Positions 1 through 13,369 of a stretch of DNA of 64,000 nucleotides are shown here, piece after piece. Made by a program: the position numbers and the translations under genes. The number at the start of each line of letters is the position of its first letter. Within the stretch, counting starts at the first letter, position 1. The notes below the pieces were generated by a model. The model was not told the origin of the DNA. It was given only the letters and a program-made list of their open reading frames with translations, and did not search any database. Origin of the DNA: Delphinus delphis (taxonomy: Eukaryota > Chordata > Mammalia > Artiodactyla > Delphinidae). Location: positions 102,535,918 through 102,599,917 of the forward strand of contig NC_082683.1 in assembly GCF_949987515.2 (NCBI RefSeq). The letters are read 5' to 3'.

Positions 1-839
1 TTAGGACTTTGAGTTATTGAATGATTAAATGATGTGTTTAGAAAACACCTGTATATCTCATGTGTACATGTATAATGTATATGACATATACAACGCATGT
101 ATGAAATACACATATAAAGTCTGTATTGTGGGCCTTAAGTCATAAAGGGGACAGAGGTTATCTGTGTGTCCTCACTATCTTTCGTTTGTGTGCGTACTGT
201 CTTTTTCTGTTACTACCGTAGTATTTCCGAAGTGATTGCAGGTGCCTTCATTTCTAAGACACGTTGGCGGGATGGGGTAGGGGAGGAGAAATGGAGTCCA
301 CACGTGAAAAGGCAGGGATGAGAAAGTCCTCATTCTTCCTCATGTGATTTTCTCCATTTTCTCCTTGCCAGCTCGTGTGGAAGACAAACGACTCATGCTT
401 CTCACTGTTCACTCTCTACCTCCTCCACCCCTTCCTCCCTTTGTGGGGTCGTCACAGCCTCTCCCATCCCCGACTGGCATCTGCTCCTTCCTGGGCTTCG
501 TGTCAGTGGCTCACAGCGTGGGGAAGCGTACTTCTTCGGTTCCAGTGCAGGCTTCACGTGCCTGGTGGCTGGGTTCTTGCCATCGCTCTTCTCATAAGTG
601 GCCAGCTCTGGCCACGTCTGCGGGAAGGGGCAGGGGGCTGCTGCCTGCAGCATGTGCCTTGTCTCGCTGTTGGCCTGGGTTGTAACTACTCCTTATTAAT
701 CACCCTGTGCCAGGCTTTAGTCTCGAGCTCCGGGCATATGAGGACATAGTCACAGACCCGAATCCTGTAGCTGCCAGTCTCTATGTGGAGGCATGACATA
801 TACCCAGGAAAAGAGGTGGCCTCGAAGAAGTGTCTAAGG

Positions 840-951
840 GGGATCCCCTGGCGGTCCAGCTTCCACTGCAGGGGTCACAGGTGCGATCCCTGGTCGGGGA
901 ACTAAGATACTGCAGACTGCGCAGCACAGCCAAAAAAACCAAAAAAAACCC
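840..951 (+). mobile_element. CHR-type SINE, diverged
   Basis: This is a tRNA-derived SINE in plus orientation: ccctggcggtccagcttcc (A-box region), gtgcgatccctggtcgggg (B-box region), then an A-rich tail. It is flanked by a perfect 14-bp duplication, agaagtgtctaagg, at 826-839 and 952-965, so both ends are well defined. Confidence 0.85.
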
Positions 952-2103
952 AGAAGTGTCTAAGGATTGTTAGAAAAAAAATGCTGAAACTTTAATGAAA
1001 AGGGAGAGCATTCTGGGCCAGTTTAGACAGAGGAGCTCTTGCAGAAAAGGTGGGACAGCTGACACAATTCTCCATACCTGTTTGTATCACTACTTGTGTC
1101 CTCTCTACCTGTATATGCATTTCTTTTAGGCTTTAGTGCTTTGTCTGGATTGGGAAACCTTTGTAAGGATCCAAAGCACCCAAGTTGTTGGCTTCTCTAG
1201 CCCCAAAGGGTGATAATAAAACGCATGTGGCAAAATGTGGGGTTTGGAGTATCGAGATGTTATCACTTCCTGGGGTGCTGAGAACTGGTCTCTTGGTTGA
1301 TGATGCTGTGCGTTACTGTTGCTCAAACCGTATGCTTTTCACTTTCTGTGATGAGCTTATCGAAGAGCTTTTTTGAAAATTCATCAATGAGGGGCAATTC
1401 CTGATACAAATGAGATTTAAGTAACTCCCGTTAACCCATTTAGATGATGGCCCAAAGATTAGTTCTGGCTCTAAAATTCCAGTTTGCAGAAGTTCATTGA
1501 GACAGGAGTGATCCCAGCCATTGCATCCGCAAGCACGTTGCTGGGCTAGGAATGTGGTGATGAGCAGCGAGCCCTCTGCCCCGCCATGGAGCTCACAGTC
1601 CCGCGAGGGCGGCGGACAAGCAAATGAGCCTGGGATGGTCACGGTGTCCATGCCGAGTCGACCCTCAGTAGGCACATTCTGAACTCTGCTTGGGGCTGGG
1701 GCCGGATCAGGAAAGGTTTCCACAAGATGGCCTTCATTAAGTCTGAGCCGTCAGTAGGCTTTGTCTGGTAGAGAAAGCACGGGTTATTTGTTTCAGGCAG
1801 AGGGAAGAGCGTGAGTAAATACACCTGTTTACAAAAGCTTGCGTGTGAAGAAAACTTTTTGGTGGCTGGAATGGAGGGTTAAGTCGTAGGGGCTTCAGAG
1901 GGAAAGGGTTGAGGCTGGAGAGAGAGTCGTAAGATTGTGAAGAGCCTGGAATGTCACCTAAAGGAGTTTAAGCCTGATGTCCTGAGTGAATGTCTATTTT
2001 TTCTGGTTCTGTCTTCCCTAAGTCCCTCATGTCATTTATTAACTTAATATTTTAAAAGATTCTCATTGTTGGAGGACTCATCTCCTCCCAGCTTTTCTTT
2101 TCT

Positions 2104-2320
2104 TTTTTTTTTTTTTTTTTTTTTTTTTTGCGGTATGCGGACCTCTCACTGTTGTGGCCTCTCCCGTTGCAGAGCACAGGCTCTGGACGCACAGGGTCAG
2201 CGGCCATGGCTCACGGGCCCAGCCGCTCTGCGGCATGTGGGATCTTCCCGGACCGGGGCACGAACCCGTGTCCCCTGCATCGGCAGGCGGACTCTCAACC
2301 ACTGCGCCACCAGGGAAGCC
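2104..2320 (-). mobile_element. CHR-type SINE
   Basis: This tRNA-derived cetacean SINE lies on the minus strand. It begins with a long poly-T and ends with the inverted head gccaccagggaagcc. It abuts an L1 3' end at its right side. Open frames across it are repeat-derived and not genes. Confidence 0.9.
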
Positions 2321-2560
2321 CTCCTTTTTCTTTTTCTATTGGAGTATAGTTAATTTACAGTGTTGCGTTAGTTTCTGGTGTACAGAAAAGTGATTCAGTT
2401 ATACATATATAACTTTTTCACATTCTTTATTATAAGTTATTACAAGATATTGACTATAGTTCCCTGTGCTGTACAGTAGGACTCGGTTGTTTATCTGTTT
2501 TATATGTAGTAGTTTGTATCTGCTAATCGCAGACTCCTAATTTATCCCTCCCCCCACTTT
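2321..2560 (-). mobile_element. L1 3' end fragment
   Basis: The inverted L1 3' UTR phrases are present: attggagtatagttaattta, then a tract about a 'gtgattcagttatacatata' box and 'tagttccctgtgctgtacag'. It is truncated shortly upstream of the stop region. Confidence 0.8.
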
Positions 2561-4796
2561 TCTATGAGGCTGCCACACTGTTCCATCGTCTTTAACTTTG
2601 ACACCTGGCTAGGTGTCGGCTCATCGACTCACCTGATGATGTGGTTCTGCACCCAGTATGTGTGCTGTAAAGAGCTGCTGAGTGAAGGAATGAAATATTG
2701 GATCAATGGAGTCAAGGGTCTGTTCCTTGAAGGGCATGTGAACTCAGAGTCTTTTTTTGTTCAAGTCAAACTAACAAACTGTACTCCTCACTGGGCCTCA
2801 CTGGGGAAGCTGGCATAGACCTCCGTACCACCCATGGCATCTGGCAGTGTGTCTGTAAATATCAAGGGCAGGCTTAAGGCCTTGTTGGGGAGAAAGGATG
2901 GACAAGGCAAAGGAAGAGCAGAAAATGGGCATAGAAAACAGTAAAATTGGGGGAAAGAGGACAAAGTTCCTCAAGGGAAGGAGTCGGGGAGAATTTTACT
3001 AACAGCTCAGGTGCGTTCATGCCCAGATGCAAGTTTAAACTCATGTGAAGCTCCCATTCTCCTTCACCTAGACTGAAAGGAGGACCAGGTGTTCACACAG
3101 AACTTGGCAGACTCTGCTGGCCTGTTCAAACATGGGGAGGATTGAAAATGGCTGAGTAGTGAGGGGGGCTAGGCAGCGCTGGGGCCTCTAGCAGCTGTTA
3201 ATTTTATAGAACACTCTAAAATAATCCTTGTGGCTGGATCTTGCCTCAGCTTTTTCTGTCTCTGATCCTTGGACAGAGAATCGTTTGAATCATTTCGTGT
3301 TCTGTTGAGTTATTTTGGTTACCCACCGGTACAGATTGGCACGAAGTGGCTTTTGCGTCTTTGTGTTGTTCTTTGGTCACCTGACTTCTCGGAACCTCAG
3401 TTTCCTTATTTAATCCTCTCAGGGTTGAGTATTAAATCATGTGAACAGGATTTGAAAACGCTAAAGCCATGCTGTAAATGTAAGGTGGGTTTTGTCAGTT
3501 ACGGGGTCCTCGAGGGCGAAGCTCTCTGCTCCGTACTTGGCTTATGTATCAGTGTTCCGTCAGAGGAGCAGAGCCGCTGTGAATATTATGGAATAAGCCA
3601 TTTAGTAGAGGAATTAGACTACACAATTTTGGGAGGAGCTGGGGAAATGAAGGTCTGAAAAGGGATCAAGGAAAAGCCACTAGTCGTCCCTCCGAAGCAC
3701 TAGTGGGGGCGGACAGGCTGTTTCTGGCAGAGGAATCGAGAAGCCAGGCAGAGTGGGACTGCGAGTGGGGCACACGGGACTGGGAGGGGGGGTCTGGCAT
3801 AAGAGCCTGTGTAAGGGTAGTTGCCTATTTATAGCTACCACCTATGAGTTTGCAATCAAGCATCTGGTGGTCTTGGATCCGAGTTGGTCAGTAAAGATAG
3901 CATTTGGGAAGAAACCCAGAGCAGAAAGAAGAGCTAGAACACACTGGAGCCCACCAACACCTGTGCATCTGTCTCTTGCTGCCTTGAACCCTGACGACCA
4001 CCAGAGCATGATGGCTGTTGCTTCCTTTCCACCTCCCAAATCTCACACACACTTACGTCTCTTTTGTCCAACTCTAACCCAGAACTGCACAGGGAGAAGG
4101 TTTCCAGGGAGTGTAGTTCCAACTTGGCCATGTTGACTCAATACAAACCTGCACGATTTCATAATGTGGAATTAAGGATTTGGCATGACTGGCCTCCTGG
4201 GATCTCTCAAAGGCCATGGAACTGGAGCGACATCCTGGTTAGGTGATCTAGTGCTTCAGTGGTAAGAAGTTCACTTAGTTAATGATCCAGTCTTTAAGAA
4301 GTGACTTGCAGCTGTGTTCCTCAGTTGTATCTCCTGTCTTCCTTGCCTTTCCTGTCTGTAGTGCCAGAGGGCATGGTTATCTCAGCAGCAAAAGCTAAGG
4401 AAAGTTGCATTGACTGAAGAGCCTGTCAGTTCCCATGGAGCGCGAAGCCTTCTATCACCAAGGTTCTGTTTGACCTGGGGAAACAGATGCTTACTCTCCC
4501 TCCTCTCCTGATATGAAGGCTAAAAGAAGATTTGCAGATATGAATGACTGCAGACCAGAGCCAGAAACTGTCGTGTAAATGTTAAGTGAGAGCAAGGTTT
4601 AGATCTCTGTACCTCCCTTCTTCACCCCCATGGTCTGTTAGTCATATTGTCCCTTCCTTGTGTTTCTGCAGCCAGCTCAGGTCAGCAAGGACTCAGGAAG
4701 TGCCTTCTATGGTCATCTTAGCTCCTGAGAAAATAACACACTTCGTGAGATTTAATGGCCACACGTGGACCATGTCATCACTCTGACTTCTTTCAC

Positions 4797-4978
4797 CTTT
4801 TTTAAAAAATTTTTTAAGTTTTTTATTTTTTAAAATTATTATTTTTAATATTTATTTATTTATATTTTTAAATTTTTTTTACTTTTTAAAAATTAAAAAT
4901 TTTTTTTTTTACTTTTTTTACTTTTTTTTTTTTTAATTTTTAAAAAACTTTTAAAAATTTAAAAAATTTTTTGTCACC
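4797..4978. repeat. AT-rich low-complexity block
   Basis: About 180 bases consist almost only of A and T runs with many short inverted repeats. It is flanked by near-identical tcacctttt at 4793-4801 and 4974-4982, hinting at an inserted retroelement tail that later expanded. Confidence 0.75.
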
Positions 4979-5299
4979 TTTTGATTGTCAACTCTGATAT
5001 TTCCCTGTGTGACCACAAGTGCTTTGCCTTCCTCCTTTCAGATTCCCTCGTATGTGTTGAACCTATTCTTCAACCTCACTGTGATCCCCCTGACCTTTTT
5101 TCCGAAGCCGCTTTCACTTCCTGGGCTCTCATCCTGGTGGTCAGCATGCCAGCAGTGAGCTTGTTAAGGACCCTCTGCCACATTTCTTTGCCAGTCCTCA
5201 TATTGTAGTTGAGTAACCCACACCAACCGTAGTCTCTAAGTCTGAGCTTTATCATCTTGCTGGGGAAAATCCTACAACCTGCCCACCTGAGTTTCCTAC

Positions 5300-6545
5300 C
5301 AGTTAGGGTGTCTTTACTGCCTCAGTGAACCTTGTGTTAGTTTTGTGATGGTTTTCCACTATATTCCTTCTAATTCTTATTCTAAACCTTGTCCACAATC
5401 TCCAGGATCTAAACCCCTCTCTGCTACTTCACTGAGACACTGGAGACCAACCTAAGGTTCCTCAAGCTTTTTGCCTCAAAACCTTGCTATATTTTTACCC
5501 ATCCTTTTCTCCTAAATTCTGAAAAAGGTAAGGGCTCCACCTTTGGCTCTTTTTTCCTTTGTATGTATACACTCTGTCCCTATGTGATCCCATGCCACTT
5601 GTGGCTTTGAATACCATTTATGTGCTGATGACTCCCCAATGAATGTCTCTGCTTGGACCTCCCCCCTGAGCGCCAGACACATAAATTTACTGCCTACTCC
5701 ACTGTACCCCCACTCACGTGTCCAGCAGGCATCTCAGACTTCAAAGGGCTGGAAGAAAACTCTAGCCTTGCCTGATACAAATTCCTTCCTGTCCGTTACA
5801 TTCCCCTCTCAGTTAGTGGCTTCACTATGCACCCAGGTGCTCAAGCCAGAGCCTGTATCATACCAGTTCCTGTGTTCCTCACTTTCCACATTCAAAATGG
5901 CAGTGTGTCTTTTCATTTTATATCCAAAATATATCCTGCATCTGACTACTCCTGAGAATCACCACCACTACAAGCTGAGGCCAAACGTCCATCATCTTTT
6001 GCTTGGTCTGCCGTAACTTCTTCCATTCTGGTGTCCTTGCTTCCAAATTGGTCCCACAGTAATCCGTCTTTCACACAGCAACCAGTGGGCTTTCTACAAT
6101 AAAGCAGGCTCTATCATTCCCTAGTTTTATGTGCTTCCTATTTCAACCAGAGTCCAAGGCCTCTGCCCCCTCGTTCATTATAATCCAGTCACACTGATCT
6201 CTTCTTCTATCCCTTGAACACCAGGCTTGCTCCATCTTAGTGCTTTTATATTTGCGGGTCTCTCTGCCTGGAGCAGTCTTACCCCAGAGTTCTACCCCTG
6301 CCTCCTTCTCATTCTGGTCTGAACTCATAGGTGACCTGCTCAGAGGCGCCTTTCCTGACCACACTGGCTAAAAGCAGCCATCCCTCATCCCCAGTCACCA
6401 GCTCGTTGGCCTATTTTATCTTGATAGCATTTATCAGCGCTCTGGACTTGTTTCCCCACTCTCCCCTTAACTGGAACACAAGCTTCTTTTGAGCAGGGAC
6501 TCTTGGCCGAATGTCCGCAGTGCGTAGAAGGTGCTGAGAGGACCA
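5300..6545 (+). mobile_element. LINE-2 ORF and 3' region relic
   Basis: This is a very old LINE-2 copy in plus orientation. Near 5625-5640 the phrase tgtgctgatgactccccaa corresponds to the reverse transcriptase YADD active-site region, now frameshifted. Downstream phrases (gagcgccagacacat, ccaaaatatatcctgcatct, ctgcctggagcagtct) follow LINE-2 order to near 6540. It is fully degraded. Confidence 0.7.
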
Positions 6546-7410
6546 ACTGGCTGACTTTCCAGGATAAACTGCCCACTTGTGCCCTTCATCTCCTCTTGCC
6601 TGCTTTGGGGTCTTTTCACGGTTGTACGCTCTCTTACTTACATCTTGATTATTCCTTTCTCCTGACTGTTACTCTCCAAGTCCCATACCACATTACTGCA
6701 AATGCGCTTCTGTGGAGGTTACCAGTGGTTGCGTGGTCATCAGTGCAGAAGTCTTTTCACAGCACCTGTCTGCCTTGACTTTTCTGCAGGTTTGACATGG
6801 TTGCTCATTTTTTCCAAACTGAAGCATAATGGGATTCTACTCTAGATGTTGTGCAGGATGCAGATAGTATAGGAACCAGGTCTTGCCTTAGGGGCTCGCA
6901 GCCTCCCAGGAGCAAGTAGATGGGTGTGTCCTTAAGTAAAACAGTAGGTATCACTCCAGCCTTTCCTTCTTGGGATTCTTGCATCCCTTGGCTGCTAGGA
7001 CGTAAGCCGTTGGTTTTCTTCCTAACTGGCTACTATTCCTTTTTGCCCTTTTTCTTCTGCTTGTGTCTTAAATAATAGGAGCTCACTGTGATTTTGTCCC
7101 TTTCCCTCTTCTCTGTACTCTGTCCCCCGGTGACCCCATGGACCTCCACATCTCCCATATCTTCACCAGATCTCCTCTCCAAGCATGTGACTCCACATTT
7201 ATCTGGGGCTCAGATAGCTTTGGACTGGGGGGTTTCCATGCCTGGCGGACCTTTCAACTTGTCTGAATCTCACTGACTACTTTTCTCCTCTGTGTTTCCT
7301 TGGCAGCGCTCAGCTTCCCTTGGCATGTCTCTCATCTCGGGTCTATCAATGGATTCTTCTTCCAGCATGGCTCTTAGAGCTGCTGCCTTTCCGTTCCTGC
7401 CCTTGCTCTT

Positions 7411-7616
7411 TTTTTTTCTTTTTTTTCCCGTACGTGGGCCTCTTACTGTTGCGGCCTCTCCCGTTGCAGAGCACAGGCTCCGGACGCGCAGGCTCAGCGG
7501 CCATGGCTCACGGGCCCAGCCGCTCCGAGGCATGTGGGATCTTCCCGGACCCGGGCATGAACCCGTGTCCCCTGCATCGGCAGGCGGACTCTCAACCACT
7601 GCGCCACCAGGCACTC
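7411..7616 (-). mobile_element. CHR-type SINE with perfect target duplication
   Basis: This minus-strand SINE starts with poly-T from 7409 and ends with gcgccaccaggcactc. A perfect 15-bp duplication, cctgcccttgctctt, lies at 7396-7410 and 7617-7631, indicating a fairly recent insertion. Confidence 0.92.
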
Positions 7617-7699
7617 CCTGCCCTTGCTCTTCTTTTGATTCTTGTACCAACCTTTCCCCCAACCCTCGGCCCCATCATCTCATAGAGGGCTCCCGACTG

Positions 7700-8060
7700 A
7701 CCACGCGTGTGTGTGTCCACTCCAGCCTGCTCTTAACTGCACTGCTCTGCTCGCCCTACTCTTCACTACTCCCCACATGTCCCCGCCTAGGCCTTTGCTT
7801 ATGCTCCTCCCTTTAACTCTGATCATCTTCCTCCGCAGTGTCCCCTGCCCAAACCCTACTCCCCAGCCATTTTTCAAAGGCCCGATTTAAATGTTGACAC
7901 TGCATGAAGCTTTTCACTAATCCCTTTGGAGGGAGGCACCCTCACTTTCTGAGGAACCCCACAGCACTTGCTAGTACCTCTTTTTGGCTACTATATATCG
8001 TTCCTCCTGTTAGAGTTTTCACGTGCCCCTTATGACTCAACATACCGTAAGTGCCTTAAA
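7700..8060 (+). mobile_element. LINE-2-like 3' relic
   Basis: The phrases cctaggcctttgcttatgct, cttcctccgcagtgtcccct and the following acid-rich tract match the order of a LINE-2 3' region in plus orientation. It is strongly diverged. Confidence 0.5.
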
Positions 8061-9579
8061 AGAAGGTCCAAGGCTGATTTACCTTCCTCTCTCACATATC
8101 ATCCAGCACGAGGGCTTCTTACTCAGTAGTTGTTTGTTAAATGAGTCATACTGCATTTGTCTAGTTTATCTCTCTGAGGTCTTAGCTGAACCTTTTTTTA
8201 AAAAATGATTCTAAGGCCCGCTCTAGTAGAACCTTATTGGCGTTTGGATGGGATTTTGAAGTACTGCCATATGTGACTTCATTACACATTCTCTGCTGGC
8301 TGTAACTTGTTTAATGTGTACATTGCTGCATTTTCATCACTTAGGGACTGTCTAGATGAAAGCCGGCATGATCCCTTCCTGCCAGACCTCTCAGCGGCAG
8401 TCCAGCAGAGGAGACAAAGGTTTTGCATTCGTTAAGTCAGATACTGCAATAAAGGCTCTGTGAGAGTTTACAGGTTTAACCTTCTTGTGTATTCACTTCT
8501 AAATCACGTGTGGACTGGGAACTTCGTATAGAAATCCATAGGCCCCTGGTCTCTCTTAAAGGCCTTGTAAGGACTGGAGAAGGGGGATTTAGCTGTCATT
8601 TTACAAGGCAGAGTGAAATACCACAAGCTCTTCGGTTTCGGTATTTCCGTTCTGCCTGTTCTACTGGATTCAGTAACTTACAATACTTATCTTACAAATG
8701 GCTCCGTTTGTAAAATCAGATTGTTTGCTTCTAGGCAGCTCGGTGAGGTGATAAAATTGGAGCAATAATAGGAACAATTGCAAAAATCCTTTGCAGATCT
8801 GCTGTACTCTACAGGCCTTGATTTAGAATAATATTGATGATAACCCAGGGAATAAAATCTGTTTCCCATGGATCTCATAAGGAGGTGGAAGAGGGTGGAT
8901 AAATACAGTTTCATCTTCATTAGCTTGTCTCTCTTAATGATTCCTCGTGGTTGCCAATAGTGCTTGTTGAAATAAACATTGCAGGAATAATTGCACTGAA
9001 AAACTTGCCCGACTTTTCTTGCCTATCTCCATCCATTCTACATGATGGAAGAAAGTTGAAGGCATTTAATTATTTTCTGGAGGACTTCAGAGGTAGGCAA
9101 ATAGGAATCTGGAAACAATTACCTCTTGCATGTTAATTATGTGCACCGCTGAAAAGTCAGAGAGGTGGGCTTCCAAAAGTCCTTCCCACATGTTTTTAGA
9201 ATGAAGTTCTCTTCACCTTTTTTGAACATGAAAGTGTGAGATGTAGAGTTAGTATCACTTAAAATAATGAAGGCAGTCTATCAGAAAAAAATTTTTGAAG
9301 AAACTGGAAGTTATTTTTAACAATCCCGTTTCTCTAAAAACGGGATGTCTCTCCTCTAGTTCATGCCAAGAATATATATTTCTTCCCTTAGTAACTCATT
9401 TTGGTTACTTTGTTACCTATCTGGTTCACATTGCCCGTGGAGAATTGGAAGTATTTTATAGGGAATTTCAAGCCGTTGCTTCTTCCTACTCAGAGCAAAG
9501 ACAAAATCAACAGAATATGGTTAGTATCAACAATGCAGTTGAAGACAAAACCAGCCCAGCCCATCTTTGCCTTGACAGT

Positions 9580-9700
9580 GCAGTGCATGGGCCAGATAAA
9601 CCTGGGTTGAGTCCCTCACTTCATAGCTGTTATGACCTTCAGCAAGTTATTTAACTTCTCTGAGTCTCAGTTTCCTTGGTTCTGTGATAGGGGTGGTCTG
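9580..9700 (+). mobile_element. MIR SINE relic
   Basis: The MIR core is recognisable: acctgggttgagtccctc, then agttatttaacttctctgag and tcagtttcctt. It is ancient and diverged. Confidence 0.7.
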
Positions 9701-9849
9701 GCATATAAGAGAGATGCAGTACGTTATTATTCCTCCTCTTACTCTATCCTAGCGTTGTGGAGAGAAATTTGATGATGAATCAAAGTGAACACATTACAAA
9801 GTAAATACTTGAGAAAAGCTTATATGATTTTAGCTGAAATTACAGATTC

Positions 9850-11620
9850 TTTGATTAATCAAGTATTTTTTATTGTCCCCCTCTCATTAGTTTGTTATCC
9901 ACTCTCTCATTTTTATGGTTATTCTAGAGTTTAGAACATACATTGTCAACTTATTAGTGTCTACTGATGGTCCTTTTATCAAATGCAAGACCTTAGAAAA
10001 CATTTAGGCTCCATTTATTTCACTCTTTCCCTTGCTTTCTGTGCTGTTGTTGTCATATGTTTTAATTATGCATATATTTTAAATTCCAGAAGACATTACT
10101 AATATTGTATTACATAGTCACCATTCAGTAGATTTACCCACACAGTTACCCTTTCTGTTGCTCTTTATGCCTCCCTACGTTTCCATGATTCCATCTGGGG
10201 TCATCTTCCTCCTATTTGAAGAACTCCCTTTAGTATATCAGTTTGGTATTTCGTTAGCATTTCTTTTTATTAATTCTCTTTCCCTGATTGAGAGTTGATT
10301 GAAAGCATATTGATTTTGCCTTCCTTTGTTAGCGATATCTTTTCTGTGTAGAATTCTCTATTGGTAGTTACTTTCTTTCATCGCTTTAAAGATGTCATTC
10401 CAGGGACTTCCCTGGTGGTGCAGTGGTTAAGACTCCCCGCTCCCAGTGCAGGGGGCCCGGGTTTGATCCCTGGTCAGGGAACTAGATCCCACGTGCATGC
10501 CGCAACTAAGAGTTCGCATGCCACAACTAAGGAGCCTGCATGCCTCAACTGAGGAGCCCACATGCTGCAACTAAGACCCGGTACAACCAAGTAAATAAAT
10601 AAATAAAATAAATATTAAAAAAAAAAGATGTCATTCCATTGTCTTAAGAGCATTGTTTCTATTGAAAGTCAGGTATCATTGAATTCTTGCTCCCTTCCGT
10701 GCCTCTAGCAGTTTTACAATGATGCACCTAGGTGTGGTTTTCTTTGTATTTGTGCTGCTTTAGATATATAGTACTTCTTGAATCTGTGGCATGACGTCTT
10801 TTGTCGGTTTAAGAAATACCTTAACCATTATTTCTTCAGAAATTAATTCTAATTCTATCATATTCCTTCTCATCCTGGGACTCTGTTACACGTGTTTGAC
10901 CTTTTTATCATCTCTCATGTGTCTCTTAGACTCTTTTCTGCATTTTTCATCTTTTTTACACCCTGTGCTTCAGTTTGGATATCTTATACTGACTAATGTT
11001 GCATCTAATCTGATATCAAACCCATTTATTGAGTTCTTAATTTTAGATTTTTTTTTTAGTCCTAGGATTTTAATCTGATTATTTTAATAAAGTTAAGAAG
11101 TGAAATCCTGTTGTCTATTTCTTTAATAAATTAATCATAGTTATTTTAAAGTCCACGTGTGATAACACCAATATCTGGATCCCTGTGCATCTGTTTCTAT
11201 TGTCTGGGTTGTTGTCTTTTGTTTTCAGTCATTTGGTGCTGTACGGAACGTCTGGTAGGTTTTGATTGAATATTGAAAAATTGTAGAGGCTCTGTGTGAT
11301 GTTATCTTCTTCACAAGAAGATTTACGTTTTATTTTTTTATTTTTCTTTCTAGCAGGCTAATACAGTAAGAGAAGCTCACTGTAATCCAGTGAGGAATTG
11401 AGATGTTTTGAGACAAGATTTCAGTATTCTTGAGAGCTGGTTGTTTGTTCAGCTTTGCTCTTACTCCAAAGGCATAGCCCTTTCCAGGGCTGTAATTCAG
11501 TCTGGGGTGTTTACTATTGTCCACCGTCTTTTGTAAACTCGGAATTCCAATTTTTGTTTCCCCAGTACTGTGAGATGGTCGAAAAATTTGCTTAACCTCT
11601 TAATATTTATTTTCTGTTTA
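9850..11620 (-). mobile_element. Old L1 5' UTR/ORF1-side fragment
   Basis: In reverse orientation the order of motifs fits the ORF1 side of an ancient L1: a tract equivalent to 'tttaaagatgtcattccat' followed by inverted ORF1 coding such as 'tcttgaatctgtggcatgac' and 'accattatttcttcagaaat'. It is interrupted by a SINE at 10403-10623. No intact frame remains. Confidence 0.65.
10403..10623 (+). mobile_element. CHR-type SINE
   Basis: This plus-strand SINE has head gggacttccctggtggtgca, B-box region gggtttgatccctggtcagg and tail aaataaataaat. A perfect 15-bp duplication, aaagatgtcattcca, lies at 10388-10402 and 10624-10638. Confidence 0.92.
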
Positions 11621-13369
11621 ACTTCTCGGACACTTACCAATGTTCCCCCACCAACTCCCCCCACCTCAGCCTATGACTTTCTTTTTGTGTTTGTTTGCTT
11701 GTTTTAGACTATGACTTTCTTAATGGCCCTGAACTTCAGTTGCTGTCTTCTTGGCCCCATGAGGCACTGGCAGTTCTGAACTACTACCTTTTACTGCACA
11801 ACTTAAAATTGGCAAATAGTTGAAGAGAAAAAGCAGTGCATATTGTCAGGCCCACCTTGGGGTGTTTCTGTGATCTTGGCCCCTTAGTCCCGGATACCTG
11901 GATCGATCACCAGTGCATTCAATGATCTGTTTCTTGTGTTTTGTCCATCTTTTGTAGTTGTTCTGGGGTGGGGGCAGAGGGCAGGGAGTTGATCTGATAC
12001 AAGCTAGTCCATCATAGCAGAAAGTATCTCATCTCCATTATTAGTCTTTTGAAATTTATACCTCACTTATCTCCCCTCCTCCCGAAAAACATATCTGAGG
12101 CAATTTACAGTGAAATACACACATAATACACACATACATGCAATAAACCTTAAACTAAGGGTAAAGAAATCAAAAGTACAAGGGTGACAGAGAAGGCACA
12201 GGAAGGTGTAGAGGTAGAGGAGAGAGATAATCATTAGAAATTTAGATTGTGAATGGTTTCCATATTTCACCATCATATTTCGTACTAGACTTCCTTGAAG
12301 CTAAGGTACAAAAGGACACATGAATTTTATATATGTTGGGGAAAACAGGACTTGGAAGTTGGAATACGGGTAAAAGAGGTGATGAAGCAGTAACGGTTGT
12401 ATTCAGGGTTGTTTGTGTGTTCTTTGTTTTATTTTGTTTTGGTAGGTTTAGGCAGAAATTTTAAAAACAGGAATTAGGAAGCAGTGCAGGGTTCTGAGAC
12501 CTATCTAAGAGGGTCTGGGCATCACCAGGGCATGGTGATGTGGTGCTGGGCCACTTAGTAATTGGGATTATGAGAGAGAGGTTTAGCATCAGTGCCTTAA
12601 TATACTGCACAAAATGTGCTATTAAGGTACCCTAATTTGTGTTGAGTATCAAAGGTACTTGGGTTGTGAGAGACGCCTATATAGTTCTTGTTTGCTGGGG
12701 AAAGAACACACAATGGTCCATCAACTGGTATTTTTTTTCTGGTACTAAATTTTAAGAGACTTTTGTCGTATGGATTCTTGCGTCATTGAACAACACAATA
12801 GTGACCTCAATAGTCCTTTTAAAACTAATAAAGAAATGCTTTTCATATAATGGTTTCTTATATTGACCCCTGAAAACAAATTTAAATTGTTTCTTAGTAA
12901 AGACATTTTTATAGAAAGCTAACCTAACACAGTTCAGGTGCCAAAGTGTTTGGGACTCTTCATTTGAAATACCGGTAGAATTTGGAAAACCAGAGGAAAA
13001 TTTTTGTTTTTTTCCCCTTAGTCAACTGTTACAAGAGGTTTCAACTAAAATCGGTAATGTGTGGCTTTGCAGATATTCTTTTTGATTTGGAAAGAGCCAT
13101 ATGCTCTATGTTTTACAAGTTGTGTTTATTTTTTAAATATCATTAGCTGTTATTTAACAATATTAAAGGAAATATGTGCTAGATAGCAGACTGCTGGTAG
13201 CAAATTGAAATTCTGTTAACTAAACTTCAGAATCTTGCTTTGCACAGATGAGGGGCCATCCCAGTTCTGCATGTACGGCACTGCTCGGGTTTATATTTTT
13301 TTTAGATTAGAATTTGATCTTTCAAGCATCTGTTCCTATCTGCTTGGCTTTTTCCAGTGGCACTGTAAT

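Noticed and set aside
1..840. Search for PTGFRN exon 1 or promoter near the window start and elsewhere before 17377
   Set aside because: No CpG island, signal-peptide frame or 5' splice site with the right phase was found, so exon 1 is taken to lie upstream.
7292..7816. A 174-codon open frame, and similar frames at 2066, 30193, 34210, 41508 and 45118
   Set aside because: All run through CHR SINEs, whose GC-rich sequence is open in several frames. They are repeat shadows.
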